In this document: positions 16,266-22,828 of the stretch, in pieces
How the letters are laid out: every line of letters begins with the position of its first letter
Numbering within the stretch: position 1 is the first letter of the stretch
Assembly: GCA_947085285.1 (NCBI GenBank)
Contig: CAMTVZ010000181.1
Location: 1 to 22,828 of the forward strand
Reading direction: 5' to 3'
DNA length: 22,828 nt
Origin: JASEGV01 sp947085285
GTDB taxonomy: Bacteria; Bacteroidota; Ignavibacteria; UBA10030; BY39
Translations under genes and position numbers: made by a program
Notes under the pieces: generated by a model
Told to the model about the DNA's origin: nothing
Databases searched by the model: none
What the model saw: the letters and a program-made list of their open reading frames with translations, nothing else

Positions 16266-17531
16266 TTGATTCTTGAAATTCTGACATACGCTTCTCTTTT
16301 TCTTCTGCTGATTATTGCCTCCTCTTTTTTTTCAGGAAGCGAAGTCGCTTTATTTTCTTTAAAAAATAAAGATATTGTAAATATATCTTCACAAAATTTT
16401 ATCAATCGTCGGCTTTTAAATTTACTAAAAAACCCTTCACAATTGCTTATCACTATCTTGATCTGTAATACTTTAGTGAATGTTTCAGCAGCAGTTGTAG
16501 CCGCATTTTTAACACTCCAAGTAATAGAATATTTTCAATCCCATAAACTAATCGCTCTATTGATCGAAATTGTTTTTGTAACCCTTGTTATTTTAATTTT
16601 TGGAGAAATAACACCTAAAGTAATAGCCCGAAAATATACACTCCAATTTGCTCGTTTTGCGGCAGTCCCAATTTCTTTTTTTACTTTTATCTTTTCTCCA
16701 TTTTCTAAAATATTTGAGTTTTTAATTCAGAAAATTAAATCATTTATAAACTACAAAAGGAGAGGACGAGTAATAACCGAAGATGATTTAAAGCATCTAA
16801 CTGATATTGTGGATCAACAAGATGAAATCGAAGAACCGATAAAGCAATTATTTCACCGAATCGGAGAACTCTCTTTTCTGAGCGCGAAAGATATATTGGT
16901 ACCAAGAACGAATATTGTTTCGATAGATACAAGTACAACTCTTAATAAACTAAAAGATATTATTCGGAATACAAAAAGTTTATACATTCCAGTATATCAA
17001 ACCAACATAGATAATATAGTGGGGGTTATATATACAAAAGATTTATTAAAAATAGAAGATACTATACACGAATACGATACAAAGTACATCTCCACGATTC
17101 TGCGAAAACCACTTTTTATACCAGAGACAAAAAATGTAGTCGACTTACTTAAAGAATTTCAAGCCACAAAAATTAATGTAGCAGTTGTAGTCGATGAACA
17201 TGGTGGAACTGCCGGAATGGTTACATTACAAGAAATACTAAATTGTATCTCGAAAGATTCGCTAATAACATTTGAATCTAATTTAATAAAAGTTATTGAT
17301 AATAAAACTTATATAGTCGAAGGGACAGCCCTTTTGAGGGATGTAGAAAAAAAATTAAATATAGAAATTATTGAAGAGAATGCAGAATATACAACGATTG
17401 GCGGATTAGTACTTCATCTTGCAGGTAGAGTTCCAAAACGTAATGATAAATTTGTGTATAAAGGATTTTTGTTTCAGGTCGAAGAAGTTAAGCACAATCG
17501 AGTACAAAAAATAAAAATTATGAAGGTTTGA
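16266..17531 (+). CDS. CNNM/CBS-pair/CorC_HlyC membrane protein, GldE-like (TTG start)
   Basis: 421 residues from TTG at 16266; no ATG or GTG lies closer to the family's usual N-terminus. Residues 1-165 form the CNNM (DUF21) membrane domain with SSFFSGSEVALFSLK near the start and FGEITPKVIARK. A CBS pair follows (about 195-330: DILVPRTNIVSID, LYIPVYQTNIDNIVGVIYTKDLL, VVVDEHGGTAGMVTLQEIL), then a C-terminal CorC_HlyC domain (about 345-421: YIVEGTALLRDVEKKLN, TIGGLVLHLAGRVPKRND). Relatives include magnesium/cobalt-efflux-linked CorB/CNNM proteins and GldE of gliding Bacteroidota. The known order mutY-ssb-gldE-gldD in Flavobacterium supports a GldE-like identity here, with ssb one gene upstream; no gldD is present. 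Gliding itself cannot be inferred. The gap to the preceding gene is only 24 bases. Confidence 0.85.
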   Translation: MILEILTYASLFLLLIIASSFFSGSEVALFSLKNKDIVNISSQNFINRRLLNLLKNPSQLLITILICNTLVNVSAAVVAAFLTLQVIEYFQSHKLIALLIEIVFVTLVILIFGEITPKVIARKYTLQFARFAAVPISFFTFIFSPFSKIFEFLIQKIKSFINYKRRGRVITEDDLKHLTDIVDQQDEIEEPIKQLFHRIGELSFLSAKDILVPRTNIVSIDTSTTLNKLKDIIRNTKSLYIPVYQTNIDNIVGVIYTKDLLKIEDTIHEYDTKYISTILRKPLFIPETKNVVDLLKEFQATKINVAVVVDEHGGTAGMVTLQEILNCISKDSLITFESNLIKVIDNKTYIVEGTALLRDVEKKLNIEIIEENAEYTTIGGLVLHLAGRVPKRNDKFVYKGFLFQVEEVKHNRVQKIKIMKV

Positions 17532-17556
17532 CTTTGAATTATAGATTTCGTATAAT
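17528..17556 (+). promoter_or_regulatory. Sigma-70-like promoter for sppA
   Basis: TTGACT (17528-17533) overlaps the stop codon of the GldE-like gene, followed by a 17-base spacer and a perfect TATAAT (17551-17556). The start would be near 17563, about 20 bases before the sppA ATG. This is the best promoter match in the window. Confidence 0.6.
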
Positions 17557-17583
17557 TGTATGCAAAATCAATAGGTTATCGGA

Positions 17584-18495
17584 ATGAAAAAATCATCTAA
17601 GTGGTTTTTAGGTATTGTTGCAGTGTTGTTAGTGATAAGTGCTGGAATATTCTTCTTAATTTCATCTTTGATATTTGTTGCTGATGATGAAGTAGAAGTC
17701 GAGTATGTATCCGGCAAGGGCGAAAGAATTGCTTTAATCGAACTAAAAGGGGTAATAGTTGAATCAGAAAAGATTGTAAAACAATTTAAGAAGTACCGGA
17801 AAGATAAATCGATAAAAGCTATCTTATTCAGAGTCGATTCTCCCGGTGGTGGTGTTGTGGCAAGCCACGAAATCTACAACGAGGTAAAGCAGACACGTGA
17901 TGCCGGAAAACCAGTGGTTGTTTCGATGGGTTCAGTTGCTGCAAGTGGTGGATATTATGTAGCTTGCGGTGCAAATTTAATTGTTGCAAATCCCGGAACA
18001 CTAACAGGAAGCATCGGCGTTATTTCACAGTTTCTTAGAATGGATCCCTTGTTTCAAAAACTTGGAATCGAAATGAATACTGTTAAATCGGGAAAGTACA
18101 AAGATTCAGGTAATCCTTTCCGCGAGATGACTAAAGAAGATAAACAATATTTTCAGAATCTGATGGACGATGTACATTTGCAATTTATTGAAATAGTTGG
18201 TAACGAACGAAAATTGGATCGTAATAAAGCAATTGAGTATGCTGATGGACGAGTTTTCACAGGTAAAGCCGCATTAGAGATGAAACTCGTTGATACACTT
18301 GGAACTTTTGAAGATGCATTAAAAATTACAGCAGAATTAGCCGGTATTAAAGGTGAACCAGCTGTTGTAAAAGAAGTTAAGAGAAAAACATTTGTAGAGC
18401 GTTTTTTGGGTGAAACAAATATTAGCGATTTATTTAATCTAAAAGATGAAATATTTAAGCACCCAATATTACAGTATAAATTAATTAACCCCTAA
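17584..18495 (+). CDS. sppA: Signal peptide peptidase SppA, short (SppA36-type) serine protease
   Basis: 303 residues. One N-terminal membrane segment (about 8-31) is followed by a ClpP/crotonase-fold protease domain: LFRVDSPGGGV, then VAASGGYYVACG with the nucleophile Ser121, then GTLTGSIGVI, and KSGKYKDSGNPFR with general-base Lys173. The 52-residue Ser-Lys spacing equals that of Bacillus subtilis SppA (Ser147/Lys199). The length fits the short single-domain form, not the double-length E. coli form. It degrades cleaved signal peptides in the membrane, useful in a cell exporting large proteins such as those encoded upstream. It is probably first in an operon with HU, the TPR protein and the bS22-like gene, from the promoter at 17528-17556. 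Confidence 0.93.
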   Translation: MKKSSKWFLGIVAVLLVISAGIFFLISSLIFVADDEVEVEYVSGKGERIALIELKGVIVESEKIVKQFKKYRKDKSIKAILFRVDSPGGGVVASHEIYNEVKQTRDAGKPVVVSMGSVAASGGYYVACGANLIVANPGTLTGSIGVISQFLRMDPLFQKLGIEMNTVKSGKYKDSGNPFREMTKEDKQYFQNLMDDVHLQFIEIVGNERKLDRNKAIEYADGRVFTGKAALEMKLVDTLGTFEDALKITAELAGIKGEPAVVKEVKRKTFVERFLGETNISDLFNLKDEIFKHPILQYKLINP

Positions 18496-18510
18496 GTAAA
18501 ATTAACTTAT

Positions 18511-18517
18511 GGAGGAG
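18511..18517 (+). promoter_or_regulatory. Shine-Dalgarno deciding the TTG start of the HU-family gene
   Basis: GGAGGAG at 18511-18517 stands four bases before TTG at 18522, with its GGAGG core 6 bases away. The only nearby ATG (18509) is out of frame, so the TTG is well supported. Confidence 0.75.
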
Positions 18518-18521
18518 AAAA

Positions 18522-18839
18522 TTGACTAAAGCAGATATTGTAGATGTAATTGCTTCGGCAACGGGCCTAACCAAGGTCGAAACTGAAGCTGTAGTGGATG
18601 GATTCATATCCACAGTAATTAACGCCTTGAAAGAGGGCAAAAATATAGAAATTCGCGGCTTCGGAAGTTTTAAAGTGAAAAAGCGAAAAGGACGAATTGC
18701 ACGAAATCCTCGAACCGGTGCACAGGTTCAGGTCGATGAACATTTTGTTCCTTACTTTAAAGTTTCAAAAGAATTGAAAACCAATGTTAATGAAAGTTTA
18801 AAACTAACACAGCCCAACTTAGGGCATATAATCCCTTAA
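18522..18839 (+). CDS. HU/IHF-family nucleoid DNA-binding protein (TTG start)
   Basis: 105 residues. It has the complete HU/IHF fold: helices TKADIVDVIASATGLTKVETEAVVDGFISTV, then the strand IEIRGFGSF (42-50), the basic KVKKRKGRIARNPRTG arm with the intercalating-proline motif RNPRTG (61-66), and FVPYFKVSKELK (75-86). The typical family length is about 90 residues; the extra 15-residue tail (LKLTQPNLGHIIP end) is unconserved in appearance. As a dimer it bends DNA and compacts the nucleoid. RNPRTG is shared by HupB-like and IHF-like members, so HU and IHF cannot be separated here. It is 26 bases behind sppA and 11 before the TPR gene. Confidence 0.93.
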   Translation: MTKADIVDVIASATGLTKVETEAVVDGFISTVINALKEGKNIEIRGFGSFKVKKRKGRIARNPRTGAQVQVDEHFVPYFKVSKELKTNVNESLKLTQPNLGHIIP

Positions 18840-18850
18840 AAGTTAATCAA

Positions 18851-19444
18851 ATGAAAAATTTAAAACATTTAATTGCTATAACTGGAATAATTGCAGCGGT
18901 TGCTCTAATAGTTTTTCTGGTACGCCAACCAGACGCACCCAAACATGAAGAACACGTTCATAATCAAGAGGAGCAACATGAGCACGATGTAGCACAGATG
19001 GAAAGTATGAAAGCTGAAATCAATCGTCTCGAAAATGTTATCAAAGAGAACCCTTCTAATATCGAAGCGTTGCTGAATTTAGCACATCTCTATCAAGATA
19101 GTGGAAATCTTTTGAAATCTATAGATGCTTACAATGCGTATTTAGCCCAAAATCCACAGAATGCAGATGCTCGAATTGATCTCGGCGTTAGCTATTATCA
19201 GATGGCTTTTGAGGATACATTAAAACGAAAAGAATATTTCGATACTGCCATAATCACTATGCAAGAGGCTTTAAAATATTCTCCAAAACATATATTAGGT
19301 CATTTCAACTTAGGAATCGTGAATTGGCAAAATGGAAATCCTGAAAAGGCTAAATTTTGGTTTAACAAATGTATAGCAATCGATTCTACCTCATCGGTCG
19401 CTCAAAAAGCAAAAGAAATTTTAGAACAACATTTAATTAATTAA
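18851..19444 (+). CDS. Membrane-anchored TPR protein with histidine-rich segment
   Basis: 197 residues. A single N-terminal membrane helix (about 8-24) is followed by a His/Glu-rich stretch (residues 31-47; pattern HEEHVHN...HEHD), a short coiled-coil-like helix (about 50-64), and three TPR units (about 69-101, 104-145, 148-180; LLNLAHLYQDSGNLLKSIDAY, ARIDLGVSYYQ, GHFNLGIVNWQNGNPEKAKFWF). The arrangement resembles the soluble TPR part of CcmH/NrfG-type proteins, but there is no cytochrome-biogenesis neighbour. It probably scaffolds a protein complex on the periplasmic side. The His-rich stretch could bind metal. No Shine-Dalgarno is seen; the start follows the HU gene closely, suggesting coupling. 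Confidence 0.75.
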   Translation: MKNLKHLIAITGIIAAVALIVFLVRQPDAPKHEEHVHNQEEQHEHDVAQMESMKAEINRLENVIKENPSNIEALLNLAHLYQDSGNLLKSIDAYNAYLAQNPQNADARIDLGVSYYQMAFEDTLKRKEYFDTAIITMQEALKYSPKHILGHFNLGIVNWQNGNPEKAKFWFNKCIAIDSTSSVAQKAKEILEQHLIN

Positions 19445-19467
19445 AACTATAAATAAAGGAATAATAC

Positions 19468-19563
19468 ATGCCCTGTGGTAAAAAAAGAAAGCGTGATAAA
19501 ATGTCGACTCACAAACGCAAAAAGCGTTTGCGAAAAAATCGACATAAGAAGAGAATCCGCTAA
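19468..19563 (+). CDS. Small basic ribosomal protein, bS22/mS38 (AURKAIP1/COX24 domain) type
   Basis: 31 residues, starting ATG CCC TGT GGT and ending at TAA 19561-19563. Composition is 10 Lys and 8 Arg of 31, with the core THKRKKRLRKNRHKKR. It matches, from memory, the small AURKAIP1/COX24-domain protein of Bacteroidota that begins MPSGKKRKR and ends RKNRHKKK; here position 3 is Cys instead of Ser. The mycobacterial member is bS22 in the small ribosomal subunit and the mitochondrial one is mS38. An AAAGGA at 19455-19460 lies seven bases before the ATG. It is last in the sppA operon, just before a terminator. It is easily missed by gene callers because of its length. Confidence 0.85.
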   Translation: MPCGKKRKRDKMSTHKRKKRLRKNRHKKRIR

Positions 19564-19600
19564 CACAAGTATATATTAAATAATTACTAATTCGTGAAAG

Positions 19601-19626
19601 CCAATCTGTATTATAGATTGGTTTTT
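19601..19626 (+). terminator. Rho-independent terminator after the bS22-like gene
   Basis: CCAATCT (19601-19607) pairs with AGATTGG (19615-19621) around a seven-base loop, then TTTTT (19622-19626). It closes the sppA-HU-TPR-bS22 unit. Confidence 0.85.
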
Positions 19627-19652
19627 CTATATTAAAATTACTCAATACCGAA

Positions 19653-21149
19653 ATGTTTAAAACAAAAATTTATCTATTGTTACCATTGTTACTGGGGGCT
19701 GTTTTTTTTCATTCTTCTTGTTCACAGCCAAAAGCTTTAACAATTCTTCATACTAACGATGTTCATTCAAACTTTCTTCCACGCGAAGCTGCCTGGATTC
19801 GTGAAAATCCTAAACCCAAAATCGGTGGTTTCAAAGAATTATTTTTCGTTGCCGACAGCATAAAAAAAATAAAAAATGTTTTGATGTTAGATGCCGGCGA
19901 TATGATGACCGGAAATCCTATTACTGAATATCAATACAAAGGTGCATTAGGTGGTGCACTCTTCGAAATGATGAATTTGATAGGATACGAAATTTGGTGC
20001 CCTGGCAATCACGATTTTGATATTTCACAGGACAATTTTGTGAAGTTAACTAAAATTGCAAAGTTTCCAACTGTGTCAGCAAATTTGGTAAACGACGAGG
20101 GGAAGCATCATCTAAATAATTTACCTTACGTCATACTTGATAAAGGAGGTATTAAAGTTGGGGTTATCGGGATTATATCTCAAAACTTGTACGGATTAGT
20201 CAATCAAAATAATTTAGTTGGCATCAGGGTACTTTCTCCCATCGAAACTTTGCAAAAATATATTGACCAGATTGATCCGAAAACTGATTTGATTATCGCT
20301 TTAACTCACCAAGGCGTTTTTGACGATTCAGTTCTGGCAGCTAATGTGTCGGGGTTAGATGTAATAATTGGAGGTCATTCACATACCCGATTAACAAAAC
20401 CCAAAGTAGTAAATAATGTAATTATTGCACAAGCCGGTGGGAATTGCGAAAACTTAGGAGCGTTAGAAATATTTGTTGAAAACGATAAAGTTAAAAGTTT
20501 TAACGGGAAGTTAATTCCACTCTGGTATCGAACTGAAAGACCCAAGAATCGGCTCACACAGCTTGTCGATTCGATGGAAACGACGATAGAAAAAGATTAC
20601 AGCGAAATTATCGGAGTGTTAAAATCGGATTGGAAACGTGGCAGCGGCGAAAGTGGTATTGGTAATTTTATAGTCGATGCTCAACGAATTGCTGCCCAAA
20701 CCGATATCGCATTTATGAATAACCACGGAATTAGAAGAGATTTGCCAGCAGGAAAGATAACCAAGAAAGATTTATTCGAGGTACTTCCTTTTTATAATAT
20801 ATTAACAACTTTCCAACTGAGTGGAGAGCAAATTAAATCGATTGTGAAATATTATATCGAAGAAAAATCGCCCATCCAATTTTCGGGTATAAAATGCCAA
20901 TGGACAAAAAAAGATGGGGAGATAAAATTTCTGAAATTCGAAATTCAAGGGAAACCATTAGAAGATACGCGTATCTACACTGCAGCGGCAAGCGATTACT
21001 TTATTGGTGAAGCAAAACGATATCTCGGTATAGAGATTAACAATGCAATCCAATTGAATATGACAGTTTTCGATGAAGTTAAAAAGGCTGTAATGAACGC
21101 AAAAGAAATAGATTCTAAAATAGAAAATAGGATTGAAGAAATTAAATAA
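19653..21149 (+). CDS. 5'-nucleotidase/UshA-family metallophosphoesterase, probable lipoprotein
   Basis: 498 residues. The N-terminal signal ends in HSSC (Cys23), a relaxed lipobox, so it is probably lipid-anchored. The calcineurin-like metal site is complete: HTNDVH (33-38; Asp36, His38), GD (82-83), GNHD (118-121), a His in LTHQG, and GGHSHT (240-245). The C-terminal 5'-nucleotidase domain (about 325-490) carries NNHGIR and LPFYN, the substrate-nucleotide motifs of UshA-type enzymes. It should dephosphorylate nucleoside 5'-monophosphates or UDP-sugars at the cell envelope for scavenging; the preferred substrate is unknown. It stands after a terminator and has no Shine-Dalgarno. It is 30 bases from the P-loop gene downstream. 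Confidence 0.88.
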   Translation: MFKTKIYLLLPLLLGAVFFHSSCSQPKALTILHTNDVHSNFLPREAAWIRENPKPKIGGFKELFFVADSIKKIKNVLMLDAGDMMTGNPITEYQYKGALGGALFEMMNLIGYEIWCPGNHDFDISQDNFVKLTKIAKFPTVSANLVNDEGKHHLNNLPYVILDKGGIKVGVIGIISQNLYGLVNQNNLVGIRVLSPIETLQKYIDQIDPKTDLIIALTHQGVFDDSVLAANVSGLDVIIGGHSHTRLTKPKVVNNVIIAQAGGNCENLGALEIFVENDKVKSFNGKLIPLWYRTERPKNRLTQLVDSMETTIEKDYSEIIGVLKSDWKRGSGESGIGNFIVDAQRIAAQTDIAFMNNHGIRRDLPAGKITKKDLFEVLPFYNILTTFQLSGEQIKSIVKYYIEEKSPIQFSGIKCQWTKKDGEIKFLKFEIQGKPLEDTRIYTAAASDYFIGEAKRYLGIEINNAIQLNMTVFDEVKKAVMNAKEIDSKIENRIEEIK

Positions 21150-21179
21150 AAATACAATAATGAAAGGCAAAATATTAAA

Positions 21180-21896
21180 ATGAAAAAAAATAATTTTCCA
21201 ATTGTAATAATTACTGGTAGGCCCGCTGCGGGTAAGTCGGAAGTTATAGATTATCTGAAACACTGCGACCCTAAGGAACGTTTAGAGCGGTTACATATTG
21301 CTGACTTTGAAGAGTTAGATGATTTTGTTTATGTTTGGGAAACATTTGAGGTGGATGATATCCTTACAAAACATGGTAAGCCGAGATTATGGACAGATGA
21401 AAAATATTGGTTCAAAGAACACTTTATTTGGAATTTATATATTGAGCGGATTAACTTAGAGTATAGAAAGAAATTAGCACGAGATGCGAATTACCACGAT
21501 AAAATGACTACATTGATAGAATTTGCACGCGGTGGCGAAAATGGAATATACGAAGCATTAACTTATTTAGATGAAAATATATTGAAGAATGCCGTCTTAA
21601 TTTATATTAAAGTTTCGTATGAGGAATCGGTACGTAAGAATCAACGGCGAGCGCGTAAGGGGCTTGAACATTCAATTTTGCACCATTCTTTGCCTGACGA
21701 GAAGATGGAATATTATTACAAGGTGAACGATTGGGATAAGTTAGAAGCAAAAGACCCGGACTACATAGATGTTAAAGGGATCAAGATTCCTTATGCAGTA
21801 TTTCAGAACGAACCCGAAAAAACTCTCGACCCAAAATTAATCGGAGACGAATTAGAACGGGTTACTACCAAGTTGTGGAATATAAAATACAAGTAA
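21180..21896 (+). CDS. Unassigned P-loop NTPase, kinase-like
   Basis: 238 residues, not recognised as a named family. Walker A is GRPAAGKS (12-19) after a hydrophobic strand (PIVIIT). A second strand AVLIYIKVSYEESVRKNQRRARKG carries a basic cluster like the LID of P-loop kinases, followed by LEHSILHHSLPDEKMEYYYKVNDW. LIEFARGG sits where nucleotide kinases place their second acidic/Arg motif. No membrane segment or signal is present, so it is cytoplasmic. The arrangement suggests a small-molecule or nucleotide kinase. Downstream of a 5'-nucleotidase it could act in nucleotide salvage, but that is only context. No Shine-Dalgarno is seen. A terminator follows at 21917. Confidence 0.6.
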   Translation: MKKNNFPIVIITGRPAAGKSEVIDYLKHCDPKERLERLHIADFEELDDFVYVWETFEVDDILTKHGKPRLWTDEKYWFKEHFIWNLYIERINLEYRKKLARDANYHDKMTTLIEFARGGENGIYEALTYLDENILKNAVLIYIKVSYEESVRKNQRRARKGLEHSILHHSLPDEKMEYYYKVNDWDKLEAKDPDYIDVKGIKIPYAVFQNEPEKTLDPKLIGDELERVTTKLWNIKYK

Positions 21897-21916
21897 TAAA
21901 ATTACTCCCTAAAATA

Positions 21917-21953
21917 AAAACCGCTAAGATGTTAACACCTTAGCGGTTTTTTT
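21917..21953. terminator. Bidirectional terminator between convergent genes
   Basis: AAAACCGCTAAG (21917-21928) pairs with CTTAGCGGTTTT (21939-21950), with T tracts following on the + strand (21947-21953) and the A-rich side giving U on the minus strand. The loop holds TGTTAACA, itself palindromic. It serves the P-loop gene on + and the membrane-protein gene on minus. Confidence 0.88.
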
Positions 21954-21957
21954 ATTG

Positions 21958-22828
21958 TTATATCACATGTTCAGCTTTTAATTCATTAGCTCGTTTTTTC
22001 TCGGCTATAGTTAAGAAGATCACTGCAATTAGTATAAAGCCTAACGATACCCAATCGGAGTCCTTCGGGAATTTACCCCCAAAAAGATAGTAGAAAACTA
22101 AAGTAGCGCCAGTTCCGGCAATTAACGACGTCAGGCGGTTTACTAAAGCTGCGAAGGTAGCTGTACGCCCTTTGAACATAAATAAAAAAACTGAGAAGAA
22201 AGCAACAACACCGAAAACAGTTCCGGCAATAATTTCCCATCTCCAATAAACTGTTGGCTGGGTTAAGGATTCTTGGAAAAGTTTCACTTGTATTGATTCG
22301 GGCTGGTTGATGTTAAACAATATAAATCCAACAGTTAACACTGTAATTGCGGCTGAAATTTGCTCGATAGCAAAAAAGCCTTTATTATCCTGCGGTACTC
22401 CTTTCCCCCTTGTGTTTTTATAATAATTCATAATATACAGCCGTATTGAATATGCTACTAAATAGCTCCCTAAAATTATCAAAGCTGGTGTGTACGTTAT
22501 AAAGTCGAAACTTGAATTTCCACGATCATAAAATAAATGTACGCTAACAGCTAAGATTGCAAAAAGAACTGCAATTTCTTCTTGAAGGTAAACCTTCCTT
22601 TTCAAAATTTTCTGTTTAATTTGTATTGCATCTATTATTCTTGAAATTACTATAATACTGCCACGCATAATAACCATTGCTACCATTATTGATATTGGTA
22701 GTGTGAACATTAATGTGGTAGTCGGTATTATTACTGCTGTCATTATTCCTGATGGAATTATATATAAAAATTCAACAGGGAATTTTACACCTGCTGCTTG
22801 AATTGAATAATTAGATTTTAGTTTGTAC
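21958..22828 (-). CDS. Multi-pass inner-membrane protein, unrecognised family (5' end outside window)
   Basis: The minus-strand frame stays open from the stop at 21958-21960 through the right edge, so the ATG at 22743 is probably internal: 28 more codons upstream read YKLKSNYSIQAAG and VKFPVEFLYIIPSGIM, in keeping with a continuing membrane protein. At least 289 residues are present. About eight hydrophobic segments can be seen, e.g. VIIPTTTLMFTLPISIMVAM, IAVLFAILAVSVHLF, YTPALIILGSYLVAYSIRLYI, AAITVLTVGFILF, IAGTVFGVVAFFSVFLFMF, LTSLIAGTGATLVFYYLFGG, and WVSLGFILIAVIFLTIAE. The C-terminus is charged (KKRANELKAEHVI) and probably cytoplasmic. I do not recognise the family; the paired-helix layout is reminiscent of drug/metabolite transporters, but no diagnostic motif is seen. 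Confidence 0.7.
   Translation of the reverse strand, partial: YKLKSNYSIQAAGVKFPVEFLYIIPSGIMTAVIIPTTTLMFTLPISIMVAMVIMRGSIIVISRIIDAIQIKQKILKRKVYLQEEIAVLFAILAVSVHLFYDRGNSSFDFITYTPALIILGSYLVAYSIRLYIMNYYKNTRGKGVPQDNKGFFAIEQISAAITVLTVGFILFNINQPESIQVKLFQESLTQPTVYWRWEIIAGTVFGVVAFFSVFLFMFKGRTATFAALVNRLTSLIAGTGATLVFYYLFGGKFPKDSDWVSLGFILIAVIFLTIAEKKRANELKAEHVI

Noticed and set aside
21160..21183. Seven-codon ORF overlapping the P-loop gene start (ATGA) as a leader peptide
   Set aside because: It is too short to judge, has no ribosome site and no run of regulatory codons; such overlaps are common by chance in AT-rich DNA.

Overview
The window is AT-rich, gene-dense bacterial chromosome, almost all of it transcribed on the + strand. 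The content points to the Bacteroidota/Chlorobiota (FCB) group, most likely an Ignavibacteria-like lineage. The reasons are three PorV/PorQ-family outer-membrane proteins, two very large secreted proteins with FlgD/T9SS-type C-terminal sorting domains, a TonB-dependent receptor with an N-terminal carboxypeptidase-regulatory-like domain, a GldE-like CNNM/CorC protein near ssb, and a tiny bS22/COX24-like basic protein of the type found in Bacteroidota. I see no tRNA, rRNA, CRISPR array, transposase or phage gene.

Layout: (A) 2-220 is the C-terminus of a PorV/PorQ-like protein, closed by a strong terminator. (B) 318-2630 is a large exported PIG-L-like protein whose metal and catalytic residues appear to be lost. 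(C) A promoter near 2699-2727 leads into TonB-dependent receptor (2866) - giant secreted protein (5932) - PorV/PorQ protein (9334), closed by a terminator at 10394-10429. (D) An NHL beta-propeller protein starts directly on the U-tract of that terminator and is followed by a second full-length PorV/PorQ protein and ssb. (E) A second giant secreted protein (12936), paralogous to the first, is followed by a GldE-like CNNM/CBS/CorC membrane protein with a TTG start. (F) A good sigma-70-like promoter overlapping the gldE-like stop codon leads into sppA - HU/IHF (TTG start, strong Shine-Dalgarno) - TPR protein - a 31-residue bS22-like protein, then a terminator. (G) A 5'-nucleotidase-family lipoprotein is followed by an unassigned P-loop protein, and a bidirectional terminator separates these from (H) a minus-strand multi-pass membrane protein that runs off the right edge.

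The most coherent theme is cell-surface biogenesis. In T9SS bacteria PorV-type barrels act as shuttles for cargo carrying C-terminal sorting domains. Here two homologous cargo-like proteins, three PorV-family barrels, a receptor with a plug domain and a propeller protein are interleaved within 16 kb, which looks like a duplicated surface module. It sits between housekeeping genes and splits the ssb-gldE neighbourhood known from Bacteroidota. The second item of note is the apparent PIG-L pseudoenzyme. Regions F and G are largely housekeeping (protein quality control, nucleoid, ribosome, nucleotide scavenging). No intergenic stretch exceeds 300 bases; the longest (2631-2865) holds the receptor promoter and leader.
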